From NCBI RefSeq assembly GCF_003047285.1, contig NZ_PZYX01000003.1, forward strand, positions 248,001 through 312,000: DNA of 64,000 bases, in the 5' to 3' direction. This document shows, in pieces, positions 1 through 7,910 of this stretch. Source of the stretch: Nocardioides allogilvus. GTDB lineage: Bacteria > Actinomycetota > Actinomycetes > Propionibacteriales > Nocardioidaceae. Below the pieces are notes generated by a model. The model was not told where the DNA came from, made no database searches, and saw only the letters and a program-made list of their open reading frames with translations. The stretch's first letter is position 1. Every line of letters starts with the position of its first letter. Both the position numbers and the translations under genes were made by a program.

Positions 1-948
1 GGTGTCTATCGCCCGGAGCGGGTCGTCACCAACGCCGAGATCTGCGAGGTCCTCGACTCCGACGACGAGTGGATCCAGTCCCGGTCCGGGATCAAGACCC
101 GTCGCTTCGCCGGGTCGGAGGAGACCTTGATCGGTATGGCGACCACCGCCGCCGAACGCGCGCTGGCCGTCTCCGGCGTGAGTGCCGACCAGCTCGGCTG
201 CGTCATCGTTGCGACCTCGACCCACCCGGAGCACACGCCCGCCTCGGCGCCGCAGATCGCCACCCGGCTCGGGTCGACCGCGGGGGCCTTCGACGTCTCG
301 GCGGGTTGTGCGGGCTTCTGCCACGCGCTCAACCTGGCGTCCTCGATGGTCCGTTCGGGAGCCGAGACCCACGTGCTGGTGATCGGGGTCGAGCAGCTGA
401 GCCGCTTCATGGACCCCACCGATCGGGGCACGGCCTTCATCTTCGCCGACGGTGCGGGCGCGGTGGTCGTGGGACCGGCGGAGGCGACCGGGATCGGCCC
501 GACGGCCTGGGGGTCCGACGGTTCGAAGGCCCACGTGATCAACCAGAGCCCGAGCTGCCTCGGCGCGCATGCCGACACCCCCGTCGTCCAGATGGAGGGT
601 ACGGCGGTGTTCCGCTGGGCGCCGTTCGCGATGGCCGAGGTGGCGCACGAGGCGCTCGCGAGCGCCGGAGTCACCGTCGAGGACCTCGACGCCTTCATCC
701 CGCACCAGGCCAACCTGCGCATCACCCAGACCCTGTCGCGCAACATCAAGCTCCCCGAGTCCGTCGCCGTCGCCACCGACATCGTCGACTCCGGCAACAC
801 CTCCGCCGCCTCCGTCCCGCTCGCGATCGAGGCGATGCTCCGCAACGGCGAGGCGAAGCCCGGCGACCTGGCGCTGCTGATCGCCTTCGGCGCAGGCCTC
901 AGCTATGCGGGCCAGGTCGTGACGCTGCCGCCCGTGGCCGGCGGTTGA
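1..948 (+). CDS. fabH: 3-oxoacyl-ACP synthase III (KASIII), 5' end outside window
   Basis: Condensing enzyme that starts fatty-acid synthesis by joining an acyl-CoA primer to malonyl-ACP in the cytoplasm. The frame is open from the first base, and the visible 315 residues carry the complete KASIII triad: Cys103 in SAGCAGF, His235 in PHQANLRI and Asn266 in GNTSAAS (numbering from the window edge). Compared with E. coli FabH (Cys112), only about nine N-terminal residues are missing. The stop codon lies inside a dispersed repeat that can fold as a terminator. A polyketide-type KASIII with another primer cannot be excluded, but the whole sequence reads as housekeeping FabH. Confidence 0.93.
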   Translation, partial: GVYRPERVVTNAEICEVLDSDDEWIQSRSGIKTRRFAGSEETLIGMATTAAERALAVSGVSADQLGCVIVATSTHPEHTPASAPQIATRLGSTAGAFDVSAGCAGFCHALNLASSMVRSGAETHVLVIGVEQLSRFMDPTDRGTAFIFADGAGAVVVGPAEATGIGPTAWGSDGSKAHVINQSPSCLGAHADTPVVQMEGTAVFRWAPFAMAEVAHEALASAGVTVEDLDAFIPHQANLRITQTLSRNIKLPESVAVATDIVDSGNTSAASVPLAIEAMLRNGEAKPGDLALLIAFGAGLSYAGQVVTLPPVAGG

Positions 949-978
949 GGAGGTCGCTCAGCGACCGTCACGAAACCC
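943..978 (+). repeat. Dispersed repeat (GGTTGAGGAGG...GTCACGAAACC) at convergent gene ends
   Basis: A 36-bp element with an internal stem GGTCGC-TCA-GCGACC. It holds the stop codon of fabH, and its loop TCA is the stop codon of the minus-strand DUF998 gene. It matches positions 38215-38249 (opposite orientation) at 33 of 35 bases. It probably acts as a shared terminator for the two convergent genes. Confidence 0.8.
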
Positions 979-1578
979 TGCCCGCCGCTGACTCCACGCC
1001 CACCCGGCGAGCCCGAAGAGCACCGGCCACAGCGCGAGGCGCTCGAGCGCGCCGGCCGCGGCTCCGTCCTCCCCGGTGAGCACGAACCCGACCGCCCCCG
1101 CGGCGGTGACCACGCCGGTCGCGAGCAGGGCCTGGGCGAGTCGCGGCTGGCGGTGGCGGAGGCGGTGCCCGAGGCCCATCAGCGCGAGCGGCTGCGCCAC
1201 GAACAGCGGCGTCGCCGCGATGGCATGCAACGTCGCGTCGCGGTCGAGCGGCGCGAGGCCCGTGGCGACGGAGCTCACGCCCGAGACCACGAGCAGGCCG
1301 GTGACCCACGGCCCGAGCTCCCTGTTGGACAACCACGCGCCGCCGGCCAGCAGCACCCCGAAGCCGACGAACGAACCGTTCATCACCTCGTGGCGCGGGG
1401 AGGCATACCCGTCGGACGACCCGACCTCGCCCAGCTTGCTCACCGAGTCGGCGACGAAGCTGTAGCCACCCGTCGTCGCGGCGGCCGTGATCAGCTCGGT
1501 GGCGATGTAGGCCGGTCGCGCCATCAGCGCGAGCGCTCCCCAGCGGGCGGCGCGGGCCTGCGTCGGATCTGTGGGCAT
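958..1578 (-). CDS. DUF998 family membrane protein
   Basis: A 206-residue integral membrane protein with about six hydrophobic segments. The N-terminal region (TELITAAATTGGYSFVADSVSKLGEVG) matches the DUF998 pattern as I know it. The function of this family is unknown. The ATG at 1578 was chosen because a TACGGT -10 box lies six bases upstream, as in many genes here; a GTG or TTG further upstream would add residues with no membrane or family character. The last residues (GFRDGR) are encoded by the dispersed repeat at 943-978, so this C-terminus is repeat-derived. Confidence 0.75.
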   Translation of the reverse strand: MPTDPTQARAARWGALALMARPAYIATELITAAATTGGYSFVADSVSKLGEVGSSDGYASPRHEVMNGSFVGFGVLLAGGAWLSNRELGPWVTGLLVVSGVSSVATGLAPLDRDATLHAIAATPLFVAQPLALMGLGHRLRHRQPRLAQALLATGVVTAAGAVGFVLTGEDGAAAGALERLALWPVLFGLAGWAWSQRRAGFRDGR

Positions 1579-1584
1579 GCGGCC

Positions 1585-1590
1585 ACCGTA
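1585..1590 (-). promoter_or_regulatory. Leaderless -10 box of the DUF998 gene
   Basis: TACGGT on the minus strand, six bases before the ATG at 1578. No ribosome binding site is visible, which fits a leaderless transcript. Confidence 0.45.
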
Positions 1591-1618
1591 GACCCGGTGA
1601 CGCAGGCCGGACATGAGT

Positions 1619-1653
1619 GGAGTCCTGGGCCTCGCAGCGAGACCCAGGACTCC
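1619..1653 (-). terminator. Hairpin terminator after the HesB-like gene
   Basis: Perfect 11-bp arms GGAGTCCTGGG / CCCAGGACTCC with a 13-base loop that can itself pair (CTCG-CAG-CGAG). It lies 17 bases after the stop of the HesB-like gene on the minus strand. There is no T-run, as is usual in high-GC actinobacteria. Confidence 0.75.
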
Positions 1654-1670
1654 AACGGTGTTGCTGTGGG

Positions 1671-1946
1671 TCAGGTCTGCTGACCCAGCGCGAACTGGAT
1701 GTTGCCCTGCTCGTCGACGCCGCCGTCCAGGACCTTGTCGGCCAGCAGCTCGGAGGCCGGCGGGTCGATGAAGACGGTGGCACCGTCCTGCTCGACCACC
1801 TGGTCGTCCTGCTGGGCCTGTTCGGCCGGACTGACCGACAGGGACTGCCCGTCGGCCTCAGCAGAGATGCGCAGGCCGGAGATCTCCGGCACTTCCGCAG
1901 CGAGCTGCTTGACGATCTCGGTCACGTTCTCGGTGAGAGCAAGCAT
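1671..1946 (-). CDS. HesB/IscA-like protein without cysteines
   Basis: A 91-residue protein with the HesB/IscA fold pattern: MLALTENVTEIVKQL at the start, then GLRIS near residue 24 and VFIDPPASELLADKVLD near residue 58. In true A-type carriers three cysteines bind the Fe-S cluster (Cys35, Cys99 and Cys101 in E. coli IscA). This protein has no cysteine at all, so it cannot hold a cluster that way. Cysteine-free relatives are, as I recall, common in actinobacteria and annotated as HesB. Its role is unknown. It is monocistronic, with its own terminator. Confidence 0.7.
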   Translation of the reverse strand: MLALTENVTEIVKQLAAEVPEISGLRISAEADGQSLSVSPAEQAQQDDQVVEQDGATVFIDPPASELLADKVLDGGVDEQGNIQFALGQQT

Positions 1947-2027
1947 GGCTCTCCCTTCCGAAATGGAGAATGTGTCCCCGTCACCATTGCTCGGATCCGC
2001 CGTGTGGACAAGTCGCGCGCCGCGGCC

Positions 2028-4010
2028 CTACAGCGCGGCGACGACCTCGGTGGCCTGCTTGATCGCCCGCTTCGCGTCCAGCTCGGCGGCGACGTCGGCC
2101 CCACCGACGAGGTGTCCGCCGACCGCGTCGTGGAGGTCACGTACCGACTCCTGACCTGCGCAGATCACGACGTCGTCGCACTCGATGAAGCGCGCCTCAC
2201 CGTCGACCGTGATGTGCAGGCCTTCGGGAGTGATCCGGTCGTACGTCGCCCCGCGGACCTGCGCCACACCCGACTGCTTCAGTACGGCCCGGTGGGCCCA
2301 GCCGGACGTCTTGCCCAGCCCGATGCCGATCGGCGTCTCCTTGCGCTGGACGAGCGTGACCTCGCGTGCGGCGGAGCGGGCCTTCGGGGTGGTCAGGCCG
2401 CCGGCGTGCAGCGTGGGGTCGCCGACGCCCCAGTGCGCCATCCACTCGTCGAGGCTCTCCTCCTCGTGGGTGAGGAAGACGCTCATGTCGACGCCGATGC
2501 CGCCGGCACCGATGACCGCCACGCGGCGACCGACCTCGACCTTGCCGGAGAGCACATCGGCGTACGACACGGCGTGCTCGATGCCCTCGATGGCCGGCAT
2601 GCGCGGGACGACGCCGGTGGCGATGACGGTGTGGTCGTAGCCGGCGAGCGAAGTGGCGGTGGCGGCGGTGGACAGCCGCACGTCGACGTCGAGCGCGTCG
2701 AGGCGGGCGGCGAAGTAGCGCAGCGTCTCGGCGAAGTCCTCCTTGCCGGGGATCTGCATGGCGAGCCGGAACTGGCCGCCGATCTCGCTGGCCTGCTCGA
2801 AAAGGGTGACCGCGAAGCCGCGCTCCGCGGCGTTGACCGCGGCGGCGAGGCCGGCCGGGCCGGCGCCGACGACCGCGACGGACTGGCGGGTGCGGGTCGG
2901 CAGCAGGATCAGCTCGGTCTCGCGCGCGGCCCGCGGGTTGACCAGGCAGGAGGCCAGCTTGTTGGCGAAGACGTGGTCGAGGCAGGCCTGGTTGCAGGCG
3001 ATGCAGGTGTTGATCTCCTTGGCCCGGTCGTCCCTGGCCTTGGCGACGAAGTCCGGGTCGGCGAGCAGCGGCCGGGCCATCGACACGAGGTCGGCCTCGC
3101 CCGACGCCAGGATGTCCTCGGCCATCTCCGGGGAGTTGATCCGGTTGGAGGCGCAGACCGGCACGCCGGCGACCTCCTTGAGGCGGGCCGTCGCCGAGCG
3201 CCAGGCGCCGCGCGGGACCTGGGTGATGATCGTCGGGACGCGCGCCTCGTGCCAGCCGATGCCGGTGTTGAAGACGCTCACGCCGGCCTCCTCGAGCTCA
3301 CCAGCGAGCTCGACGACCTCGTCCCAGCTCTGGCCGCCCTCGACGAGGTCGAGGAGCGAGATCCGGTAGATGATCGGGAAGCCCTCGCCCACCAGCTCGC
3401 GCGAGCGGCGGACGATCTCGATCGGGAACCGCATCCGCTTCGCGGCGCTGCCGCCCCAGGCGTCGGTGCGCTCGTTGGTGCGGGCGGCGAGGAACTGGTT
3501 GATGAGGTAGCCCTCGGAGCCCATGATCTCGACGCCGTCGTAGCCCGCCTTCTTCGCCAGCGCGACCGACTTGGCGAAGTCGGTCGCTGTCCGGTCGACG
3601 GCCTTCGTCGAGAGGGCGGAGGGCTTGAACGGCGTGATCGGCGACTTCTTCGCCGACGCGCTGACGCTCAGCGGGTGGTAGCCGTAGCGGCCGGCGTGCA
3701 GGATCTGCATCGCGATCGCGCCGCCCTCGGCGTGCACCGCGTCGGTCACCCGGTGGTGGCGCGCGGCCTGCAGACGCGTGGTCAGCTCGGAGGCGAAGGG
3801 CTTGAGCCAGCCGCGCTTGTTGGGGGCGTAGCCGCCGGTGATGATCAGCCCGACCTCGCCCCGCGCGCGCTCGGCGAAGTAGGCCGCCAGCTTGTCGATG
3901 TCCCAGGGCTTGTCCTCGAGGCCGGTGTGCATCGAGCCCATCACGACGCGGTTGCGCAGCGTGAGGTCGCCGATGGTCATCGGGGCGAGGAGATGCGGGT
4001 AGGGCGTCAT
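2028..4010 (-). CDS. fadH: 2,4-dienoyl-CoA reductase (NADPH), FadH type
   Basis: Reduces 2,4-dienoyl-CoA intermediates so that unsaturated fatty acids can pass through beta-oxidation. The 660 residues match E. coli FadH (672). An N-terminal old-yellow-enzyme TIM barrel (about 1-370) binds FMN, with Tyr168 in SEGYLINQF and His254 in GIGWHEAR at the expected catalytic places. Cys336, Cys339, Cys343 and Cys355 form the 4Fe-4S site. A C-terminal FAD/NADPH part starts at VVGAGPAGLAAA (about 380). It overlaps the upstream PadR gene by four bases, so the two are co-transcribed and FadH is probably under PadR control. Confidence 0.93.
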   Translation of the reverse strand: MTPYPHLLAPMTIGDLTLRNRVVMGSMHTGLEDKPWDIDKLAAYFAERARGEVGLIITGGYAPNKRGWLKPFASELTTRLQAARHHRVTDAVHAEGGAIAMQILHAGRYGYHPLSVSASAKKSPITPFKPSALSTKAVDRTATDFAKSVALAKKAGYDGVEIMGSEGYLINQFLAARTNERTDAWGGSAAKRMRFPIEIVRRSRELVGEGFPIIYRISLLDLVEGGQSWDEVVELAGELEEAGVSVFNTGIGWHEARVPTIITQVPRGAWRSATARLKEVAGVPVCASNRINSPEMAEDILASGEADLVSMARPLLADPDFVAKARDDRAKEINTCIACNQACLDHVFANKLASCLVNPRAARETELILLPTRTRQSVAVVGAGPAGLAAAVNAAERGFAVTLFEQASEIGGQFRLAMQIPGKEDFAETLRYFAARLDALDVDVRLSTAATATSLAGYDHTVIATGVVPRMPAIEGIEHAVSYADVLSGKVEVGRRVAVIGAGGIGVDMSVFLTHEEESLDEWMAHWGVGDPTLHAGGLTTPKARSAAREVTLVQRKETPIGIGLGKTSGWAHRAVLKQSGVAQVRGATYDRITPEGLHITVDGEARFIECDDVVICAGQESVRDLHDAVGGHLVGGADVAAELDAKRAIKQATEVVAAL

Positions 4011-4537
4011 GCGTGGGCCTCCAGGTATTCGTTGAGCCAGCCGATCCAGAACTCCTCGAGGCGGATGCCGCCGCGCAGGACGAGGTACTGGTCGAGCTCG
4101 GGTCCGGCCAGGTCGGCCGGGGTGGGGTAGTCGCGCTTCTCCAGCTCGCGGTAGTGCGCCAGCCGCGTCTCGTGGTCCCCGAGGGTCTCGCGCACCCGTC
4201 GGAGCAACGCCGCGCGATCGCCGTACGACGCAGCGCGGAGCTTGACCGCGAGGTCGCTGCGGAAGGCCTCCATCGGGAGCGGCTCGACCAGCCAGTCGGC
4301 GAGCACCTGCGCCCCCGTGGGCGAGACGGCGTAGACCTTGCGATCGGGTCGGCCGCTCTGCGCGACGGTCTCGACGCTGAGCCAGCCGTCGGTCTCCATG
4401 CGGCCGAGCACGCGGTAGATCTGCTGGTGCGTGGCATGCCAGAAGAAGCCGATCGACTTCTCGAAGCGGCCCGCGAGCTCGAGACCCGATCCCGGGCGCT
4501 CGGAGAGCGCGACGAGGAGCGCGTGTTCGAGGGCCAT
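4007..4537 (-). CDS. PadR family transcriptional regulator
   Basis: A 176-residue PadR-type repressor. The N-terminal winged helix (about 1-85: LEHALLVALSERPGSGLEL, then the wing around GRPDRKVYAVSPTG) is followed by a coiled C-terminal dimerization region. PadR proteins usually repress their own operon and release DNA on ligand binding. It is the first gene of an operon with fadH (ATGA overlap), and a 14-bp perfect palindrome sits just upstream over the promoter. The inducer may be an acyl or enoyl compound; that is inference from the neighbour. Confidence 0.9.
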   Translation of the reverse strand: MALEHALLVALSERPGSGLELAGRFEKSIGFFWHATHQQIYRVLGRMETDGWLSVETVAQSGRPDRKVYAVSPTGAQVLADWLVEPLPMEAFRSDLAVKLRAASYGDRAALLRRVRETLGDHETRLAHYRELEKRDYPTPADLAGPELDQYLVLRGGIRLEEFWIGWLNEYLEAHA

Positions 4538-4543
4538 GTCGGG

Positions 4544-4572
4544 ATCGTGCCAGACCTATGCAACTAGTTGCA
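4544..4572 (-). promoter_or_regulatory. PadR-fadH promoter with palindromic operator
   Basis: On the minus strand: -35 TTGCAA, 18-bp spacer, -10 CACGAT (4544-4549), then six bases to the ATG at 4537. The perfect palindrome TGCAACTAGTTGCA (4559-4572) covers the -35 and part of the spacer, a good position for repression by the PadR protein encoded downstream. Confidence 0.65.
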
Positions 4573-4584
4573 AGAGGTGCTGCG

Positions 4585-5067
4585 TCACAGCACGCCGGCG
4601 CCCACCATCTCCTCGAAGACGATCTGGGTCTCCGTGTGCCGCACGATCGGGTGCACGTTGATGTGCTCGAGCACGAGGTCTCGCAGCTGCTGGGTCGAGG
4701 CGACGGCGACCTGGAGGAGGTAGTCGTCCTCGCCGCCGACGTGCAGGATCCGCACGACGCCCGGGATCGCGGGGAGCGCCCGGTGGAACGTCGCCACGTG
4801 GTCGCGGTTGTGGCTGCCGAGGCGCACCTTGATCACGGCCTGGATGGGAAAGCCGAGCGTGGCCAGGTCGACGTCGGCGTGGATGCCGCGCACGATGTCG
4901 CGCTCGCGCAACGAGCGCACGCGGGCCAGGCAGGTCGACTCGGCGATGCCCACCCGCGCCGCCAGGGCCGAGTTGGTGACCTGGCCGTCCTCGGTCAGCT
5001 CGGACAGGATGCGCAGGTCGACGGCGTCGAGCGCCGCATGTTCTGTCGCTGGGATGGGTCGTGGCAT
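4585..5067 (-). CDS. Lrp/AsnC family transcriptional regulator
   Basis: A 160-residue feast/famine regulator. The N-terminal HTH (LDAVDLRILSELTEDGQVTNSALAARVGIAESTCLARVRSL, about 15-55) and the C-terminal RAM ligand domain (GSHNRDHVATFHRAL ... GEDDYLLQVAV) are both complete. It sits divergently 94 bp from a PLP-dependent trans-sulfuration enzyme, so it most likely senses an amino acid such as methionine or cysteine and controls that gene. The ATG at 5067 gives the normal family length; the frame is open further upstream but that part lacks family sequence. Confidence 0.9.
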   Translation of the reverse strand: MPRPIPATEHAALDAVDLRILSELTEDGQVTNSALAARVGIAESTCLARVRSLRERDIVRGIHADVDLATLGFPIQAVIKVRLGSHNRDHVATFHRALPAIPGVVRILHVGGEDDYLLQVAVASTQQLRDLVLEHINVHPIVRHTETQIVFEEMVGAGVL

Positions 5068-5149
5068 CGGAAATCCTCGGATTCTGCGGCGTGTGCGTCG
5101 ATCTCGGCATGCTTCTGCGAACTGCATTCCCTTCTCCCGCTGATTCTTC

Positions 5150-5155
5150 CACCAT
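5150..5155 (+). promoter_or_regulatory. Leaderless -10 box of the trans-sulfuration gene
   Basis: CACCAT, six bases before the ATG at 5162, in the 94-bp region shared with the divergent AsnC gene. The Lrp-type operator should lie between 5068 and 5150, but no clear palindrome was recognised there. Confidence 0.4.
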
Positions 5156-5161
5156 GGCCGT

Positions 5162-6337
5162 ATGACCAGCCTCGACACCCAAGCCGTCCACGCCGGCCGC
5201 GGAGACCTCTCGGCGCTGGGCGTGCACGCGCTCCCGCTCGACTTCTCCACCACCAACCCGCTGCCCTCGATCGGGCTGGGCGGGGACTCCTACGAGTCCA
5301 TGGCCACTGGCGGCCGTCCCACGGAGGGCGGGCTGGTCTACCAGCGCCTCTGGAACCCCACAGTGGCCCGCTTCGAGGAAGGTCTCGCGACCCTCGAGCG
5401 GACCGAGGCGGCCGTCGCGTTCTCGACCGGGATGGCCTCCATGACCGCTGCGGTGCTCGCCGCTGTCGCCGAGCACGGCTCCGGCGGCCGCCACGTCGTC
5501 GCGATCCGCCCGTTGTACGGCGGAACCGACCACCTCCTCGCGTCGGGCACGCTCGGCATCGAGACGACCTTCTGCACCGCCGACGAGGTCGCGTCGGTCG
5601 TCCGGGCCGACACCTGTCTCGTCGTGCTCGAGACGCCGGCCAACCCCACGCTCGAGCTCGTCGACATCGCGGCCGTGGTCGATGCAGCAGGCGCCGTACC
5701 CGTGCTGGTGGACAACACCTTTGCCACGCCGGTCCTCCAGAACCCGGCAGCCCTGGGCGCGACGTTCGTGCTGCACAGCGCGACGAAGTACATCGGCGGC
5801 CACGGTGACGCGATGGGCGGCGTCATCGCCTGCGACGAGCAGTGGGCCGGGGCGCTGCGCCGGGTGCGTGCGGTCACGGGGGCGCTGCTGCACCCGATGG
5901 GCGCCTACCTGCTGCACCGCGGGCTGGCCACCCTGCCGCTGCGCATGCGCGCCCAGCAGGAGGGCGCGAGCAAGCTCGCGACGTGGCTCGCGGAGCAGCC
6001 CGGCGTCGGCGATGTCTTCTTCCCCGGCCTGCCCGAGTGCGACCCGCTGCACCTGGTCGGACGCCAGATGCGCGGACCCGGCGCCGTGCTCGCGTTCCGG
6101 GTCGAGGGCGGGTACGCCGCAGCCGCCCGCGTCACTGAGGCGGTCGCGCTCTTCACCCACGCGGTCTCCCTGGGCGGCGTCGACTCGCTGGTCCAGCACC
6201 CCGCCGCGCTCACCCACCGGCCGGTGGCCAGCGAGGCCAAGCCCCACGACGACCTGCTGCGGCTCTCGATCGGCCTGGAGGACGCCGACGATCTATGCGC
6301 CGACCTCGCGCAGGCGCTCGCGGCGGCGGCTCGCTGA
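5162..6337 (+). CDS. Cys/Met metabolism PLP-dependent enzyme (trans-sulfuration family)
   Basis: A 391-residue fold-type I PLP enzyme of the cystathionine gamma-synthase / gamma-lyase / methionine gamma-lyase family. The PLP lysine is Lys209 in HSATKYIGGH, with Asp184 (LVDNTFATP) for the pyridine nitrogen and Tyr119 (RPLYGGT) for stacking. The N-terminal region is typical (TQAVHAGRGD). The exact reaction cannot be read from sequence alone. A divergent AsnC-type regulator suggests a degradative or amino-acid-responsive enzyme, such as methionine gamma-lyase. Its stop codon overlaps the first palindrome of a dispersed element. Confidence 0.88.
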   Translation: MTSLDTQAVHAGRGDLSALGVHALPLDFSTTNPLPSIGLGGDSYESMATGGRPTEGGLVYQRLWNPTVARFEEGLATLERTEAAVAFSTGMASMTAAVLAAVAEHGSGGRHVVAIRPLYGGTDHLLASGTLGIETTFCTADEVASVVRADTCLVVLETPANPTLELVDIAAVVDAAGAVPVLVDNTFATPVLQNPAALGATFVLHSATKYIGGHGDAMGGVIACDEQWAGALRRVRAVTGALLHPMGAYLLHRGLATLPLRMRAQQEGASKLATWLAEQPGVGDVFFPGLPECDPLHLVGRQMRGPGAVLAFRVEGGYAAAARVTEAVALFTHAVSLGGVDSLVQHPAALTHRPVASEAKPHDDLLRLSIGLEDADDLCADLAQALAAAAR

Positions 6338-6420
6338 TTCCCCGCATAAGCGGGGGAATCGAGGGTTCTGGGGTGTTGCAACACCCAGGAAGGTGACGAT
6401 CCCCCGCATAAGCGGGTTCT
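6336..6420 (+). repeat. Tripartite palindromic element, copy A
   Basis: Three palindromes in order: GATTCCCCGC-ATAA-GCGGGGGAATC (6336-6360), GGGTGTTGCAACACCC (6371-6386, perfect) and CCCGC-ATAA-GCGGG (6403-6416). The distances from TAAG to GTTGCAAC (24 nt) and from GTTGCAAC to the third loop (26 nt) equal those in copy B at 19162-19275. The first stem begins inside the stop codon of the upstream gene and may terminate it. Confidence 0.8.
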
Positions 6421-6441
6421 CATGTGGCGCTGAGACGGCCC

Positions 6442-6472
6442 CTCGCAACCGTGACAGTGTTGGTGTCATGAT
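6442..6472 (+). promoter_or_regulatory. MerR-type operator-promoter of the racemase gene
   Basis: GTGACA (6451-6456), seven bases, TGTCAT (6464-6469), with a CATGAT -10 six bases before the ATG at 6479. From GTGACA to the ATG it matches the fadA promoter at 26 of 31 bases with identical spacing. The -35 here (CTCGCA) is poor, consistent with activator dependence. Confidence 0.65.
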
Positions 6473-6478
6473 CAGTGC

Positions 6479-7636
6479 ATGACGTATGAACTCGGTCAGG
6501 GCACCGGTCCGCTCAAGGGAGTCAAGGTCGTCGAGATCGCCGGCATCGGGCCCGGCCCGCACGCCTGCATGATCCTCGCCGACCTCGGCGCCGACGTGAT
6601 CAGGATCGATCGCCCGGGTGGCGGCATGTTCGGCAGCGGTGAGCACGACGTGCTGACCCGGAGCCGCCCGAGCATCGCGCTCGACCTCAAGAAGCCCGAG
6701 GCGGTCGCCACCGTCCTTGACCTCGTCGAGAGCGCCGACGTGCTGATCGAGGGCATGCGTCCCGGCGTCACCGAGCGGCTCGGCCTCGGCCCCGACGACT
6801 GCTGGGGACGCAACCCGCGCCTGGTCTACGGCCGGATGACCGGCTGGGGCCAGGACGGCCCGTGGAGCCAAGCGGCCGGCCACGACATGAACTACATCGC
6901 CATCACCGGCGCCCTGCACGGCCTCGGCCAGGACCGCAGCCGCCCGCACTTCCCGGGCAACCTCGTCGGCGACTTCGGCGGCGGCTCGACCTACCTCGTC
7001 ATCGGCGTGCTCGCCGCGCTGCTCGAGGCGAAGACCAGCGGGCAGGGCCAGGTCGTCGACGCGGCGATCGTCGACGGCACCGCCCACCTCAACGCGATGG
7101 CCACGACGCTGACCACGCTCGGGGTCGCCAGCGACCGGCGCGCCAGCGGCCTGCTCGACGGCGGCACGCCCTACTACGACATCTACGAGACCGCCGACGG
7201 CCAGCACATGAGCGTGGGGGCGCTCGAGCCCCAGTTCTACGACGAGCTCGTACGGCGCCTGGAGATCGACCTCCCGGACCGCAACGACCTCTCGAACCTC
7301 GGCGCGATCCGCGAGGCGCTCACGGCGCGGTTCAAGGAGAAGACCCAGGCCGAGTGGTCGGAGGTCTTCGACGGCACCGACGCGTGCGTGGCCGCGATCA
7401 TCCCCCTCAGCGCAGCCCCCGCCCACCCGCACCTCGCGGCCCGGGGCACGTTCGTCGAGAGCGCCGGCATCACCCAGCCGGCGCCGGCTCCGCGCTTCTC
7501 GCGGACCGGGGCGACGATCACCATGCCGCCCGGGGGCGCCGGTGCCCACACCCGCGAGGCCCTGACGGCCTGGGGGGTCGCAGACGTCGATGCCCTGATC
7601 GAGAGCGGCGCCGCCGTACAGAAGGGCGACTCCTGA
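6479..7636 (+). CDS. Alpha-methylacyl-CoA racemase (CaiB/BaiF family)
   Basis: Epimerises the C2 methyl branch of acyl-CoAs so that (R)-2-methyl substrates can enter beta-oxidation. The 385 residues are normal for the class III CoA-transferase fold. The racemase acid/base residues are present: His135 in AGHDMNYIA, Asp165 in GDFGGGS and Glu250 in GALEPQFYDEL. They match His126, Asp156 and Glu241 of the M. tuberculosis enzyme with a constant offset of nine. A transferase would lack this set. It shares its operator with fadA, so it probably serves the same branched-chain or sterol-like lipid catabolism. Confidence 0.92.
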   Translation: MTYELGQGTGPLKGVKVVEIAGIGPGPHACMILADLGADVIRIDRPGGGMFGSGEHDVLTRSRPSIALDLKKPEAVATVLDLVESADVLIEGMRPGVTERLGLGPDDCWGRNPRLVYGRMTGWGQDGPWSQAAGHDMNYIAITGALHGLGQDRSRPHFPGNLVGDFGGGSTYLVIGVLAALLEAKTSGQGQVVDAAIVDGTAHLNAMATTLTTLGVASDRRASGLLDGGTPYYDIYETADGQHMSVGALEPQFYDELVRRLEIDLPDRNDLSNLGAIREALTARFKEKTQAEWSEVFDGTDACVAAIIPLSAAPAHPHLAARGTFVESAGITQPAPAPRFSRTGATITMPPGGAGAHTREALTAWGVADVDALIESGAAVQKGDS

Positions 7637-7637
7637 A

Positions 7638-7701
7638 CGCTCGAAGATGGCGGTGTCCGACGGTCACCCAGTGACTGGCGGACACCGCTGTCTTTCGAGC
7701 G
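7638..7701 (+). terminator. Long hairpin terminator after the racemase gene
   Basis: Arms of 22-23 bases (7638-7659 and 7679-7701) pair with one bulged base, starting CGCTCGAA and ending TTTCGAGCG. It begins two bases after the racemase stop codon. Confidence 0.8.
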
Positions 7702-7711
7702 AGCGGGGGAG

Positions 7712-7897
7712 TGACGTGAAGGTCACACCGCGAAGATTCACAGGAACATCAGGAGTCCCACTAAGGTTGTGGACGAAGTCGCCTCGGCCAGTCTTGCCCC
7801 GAGTCGCAGCAGGCCCAGCAACACCACGGGTCCGCTTACCTCGAAATCCTTTCGAGGCCATGCCGCGCTCTGCGCGATGTGTTGGCGAGACGCCAAC
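7712..7897 (+). promoter_or_regulatory. Structured 5' leader of the DEAD-box helicase gene
   Basis: The roughly 210 bases before the helicase ATG hold no convincing gene but three small hairpins: GTGAC-N6-GTCAC (7712-7727), CCTCGAAA-TCC-TTTCGAGG (7839-7857) and GTTGGCG-AGA-CGCCAAC (7881-7897). The last ends 13 bases before the ATG, next to the AAAGG ribosome binding site (7900-7904). A possible promoter is TTCACA / TAAGGT (7737-7767). Long structured leaders are known for cold-shock RNA helicase genes, so autoregulation is plausible. Confidence 0.5.
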
Positions 7898-7910
7898 GAA
7901 AAGGTTCCAC

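Noticed and set aside
1617..4130. An 837-residue open frame on the plus strand opposite fadH
   Set aside because: Its composition is Arg/Val/Asp/Gly-rich with no domain, and it lies antisense to a complete FadH. It results from high GC.
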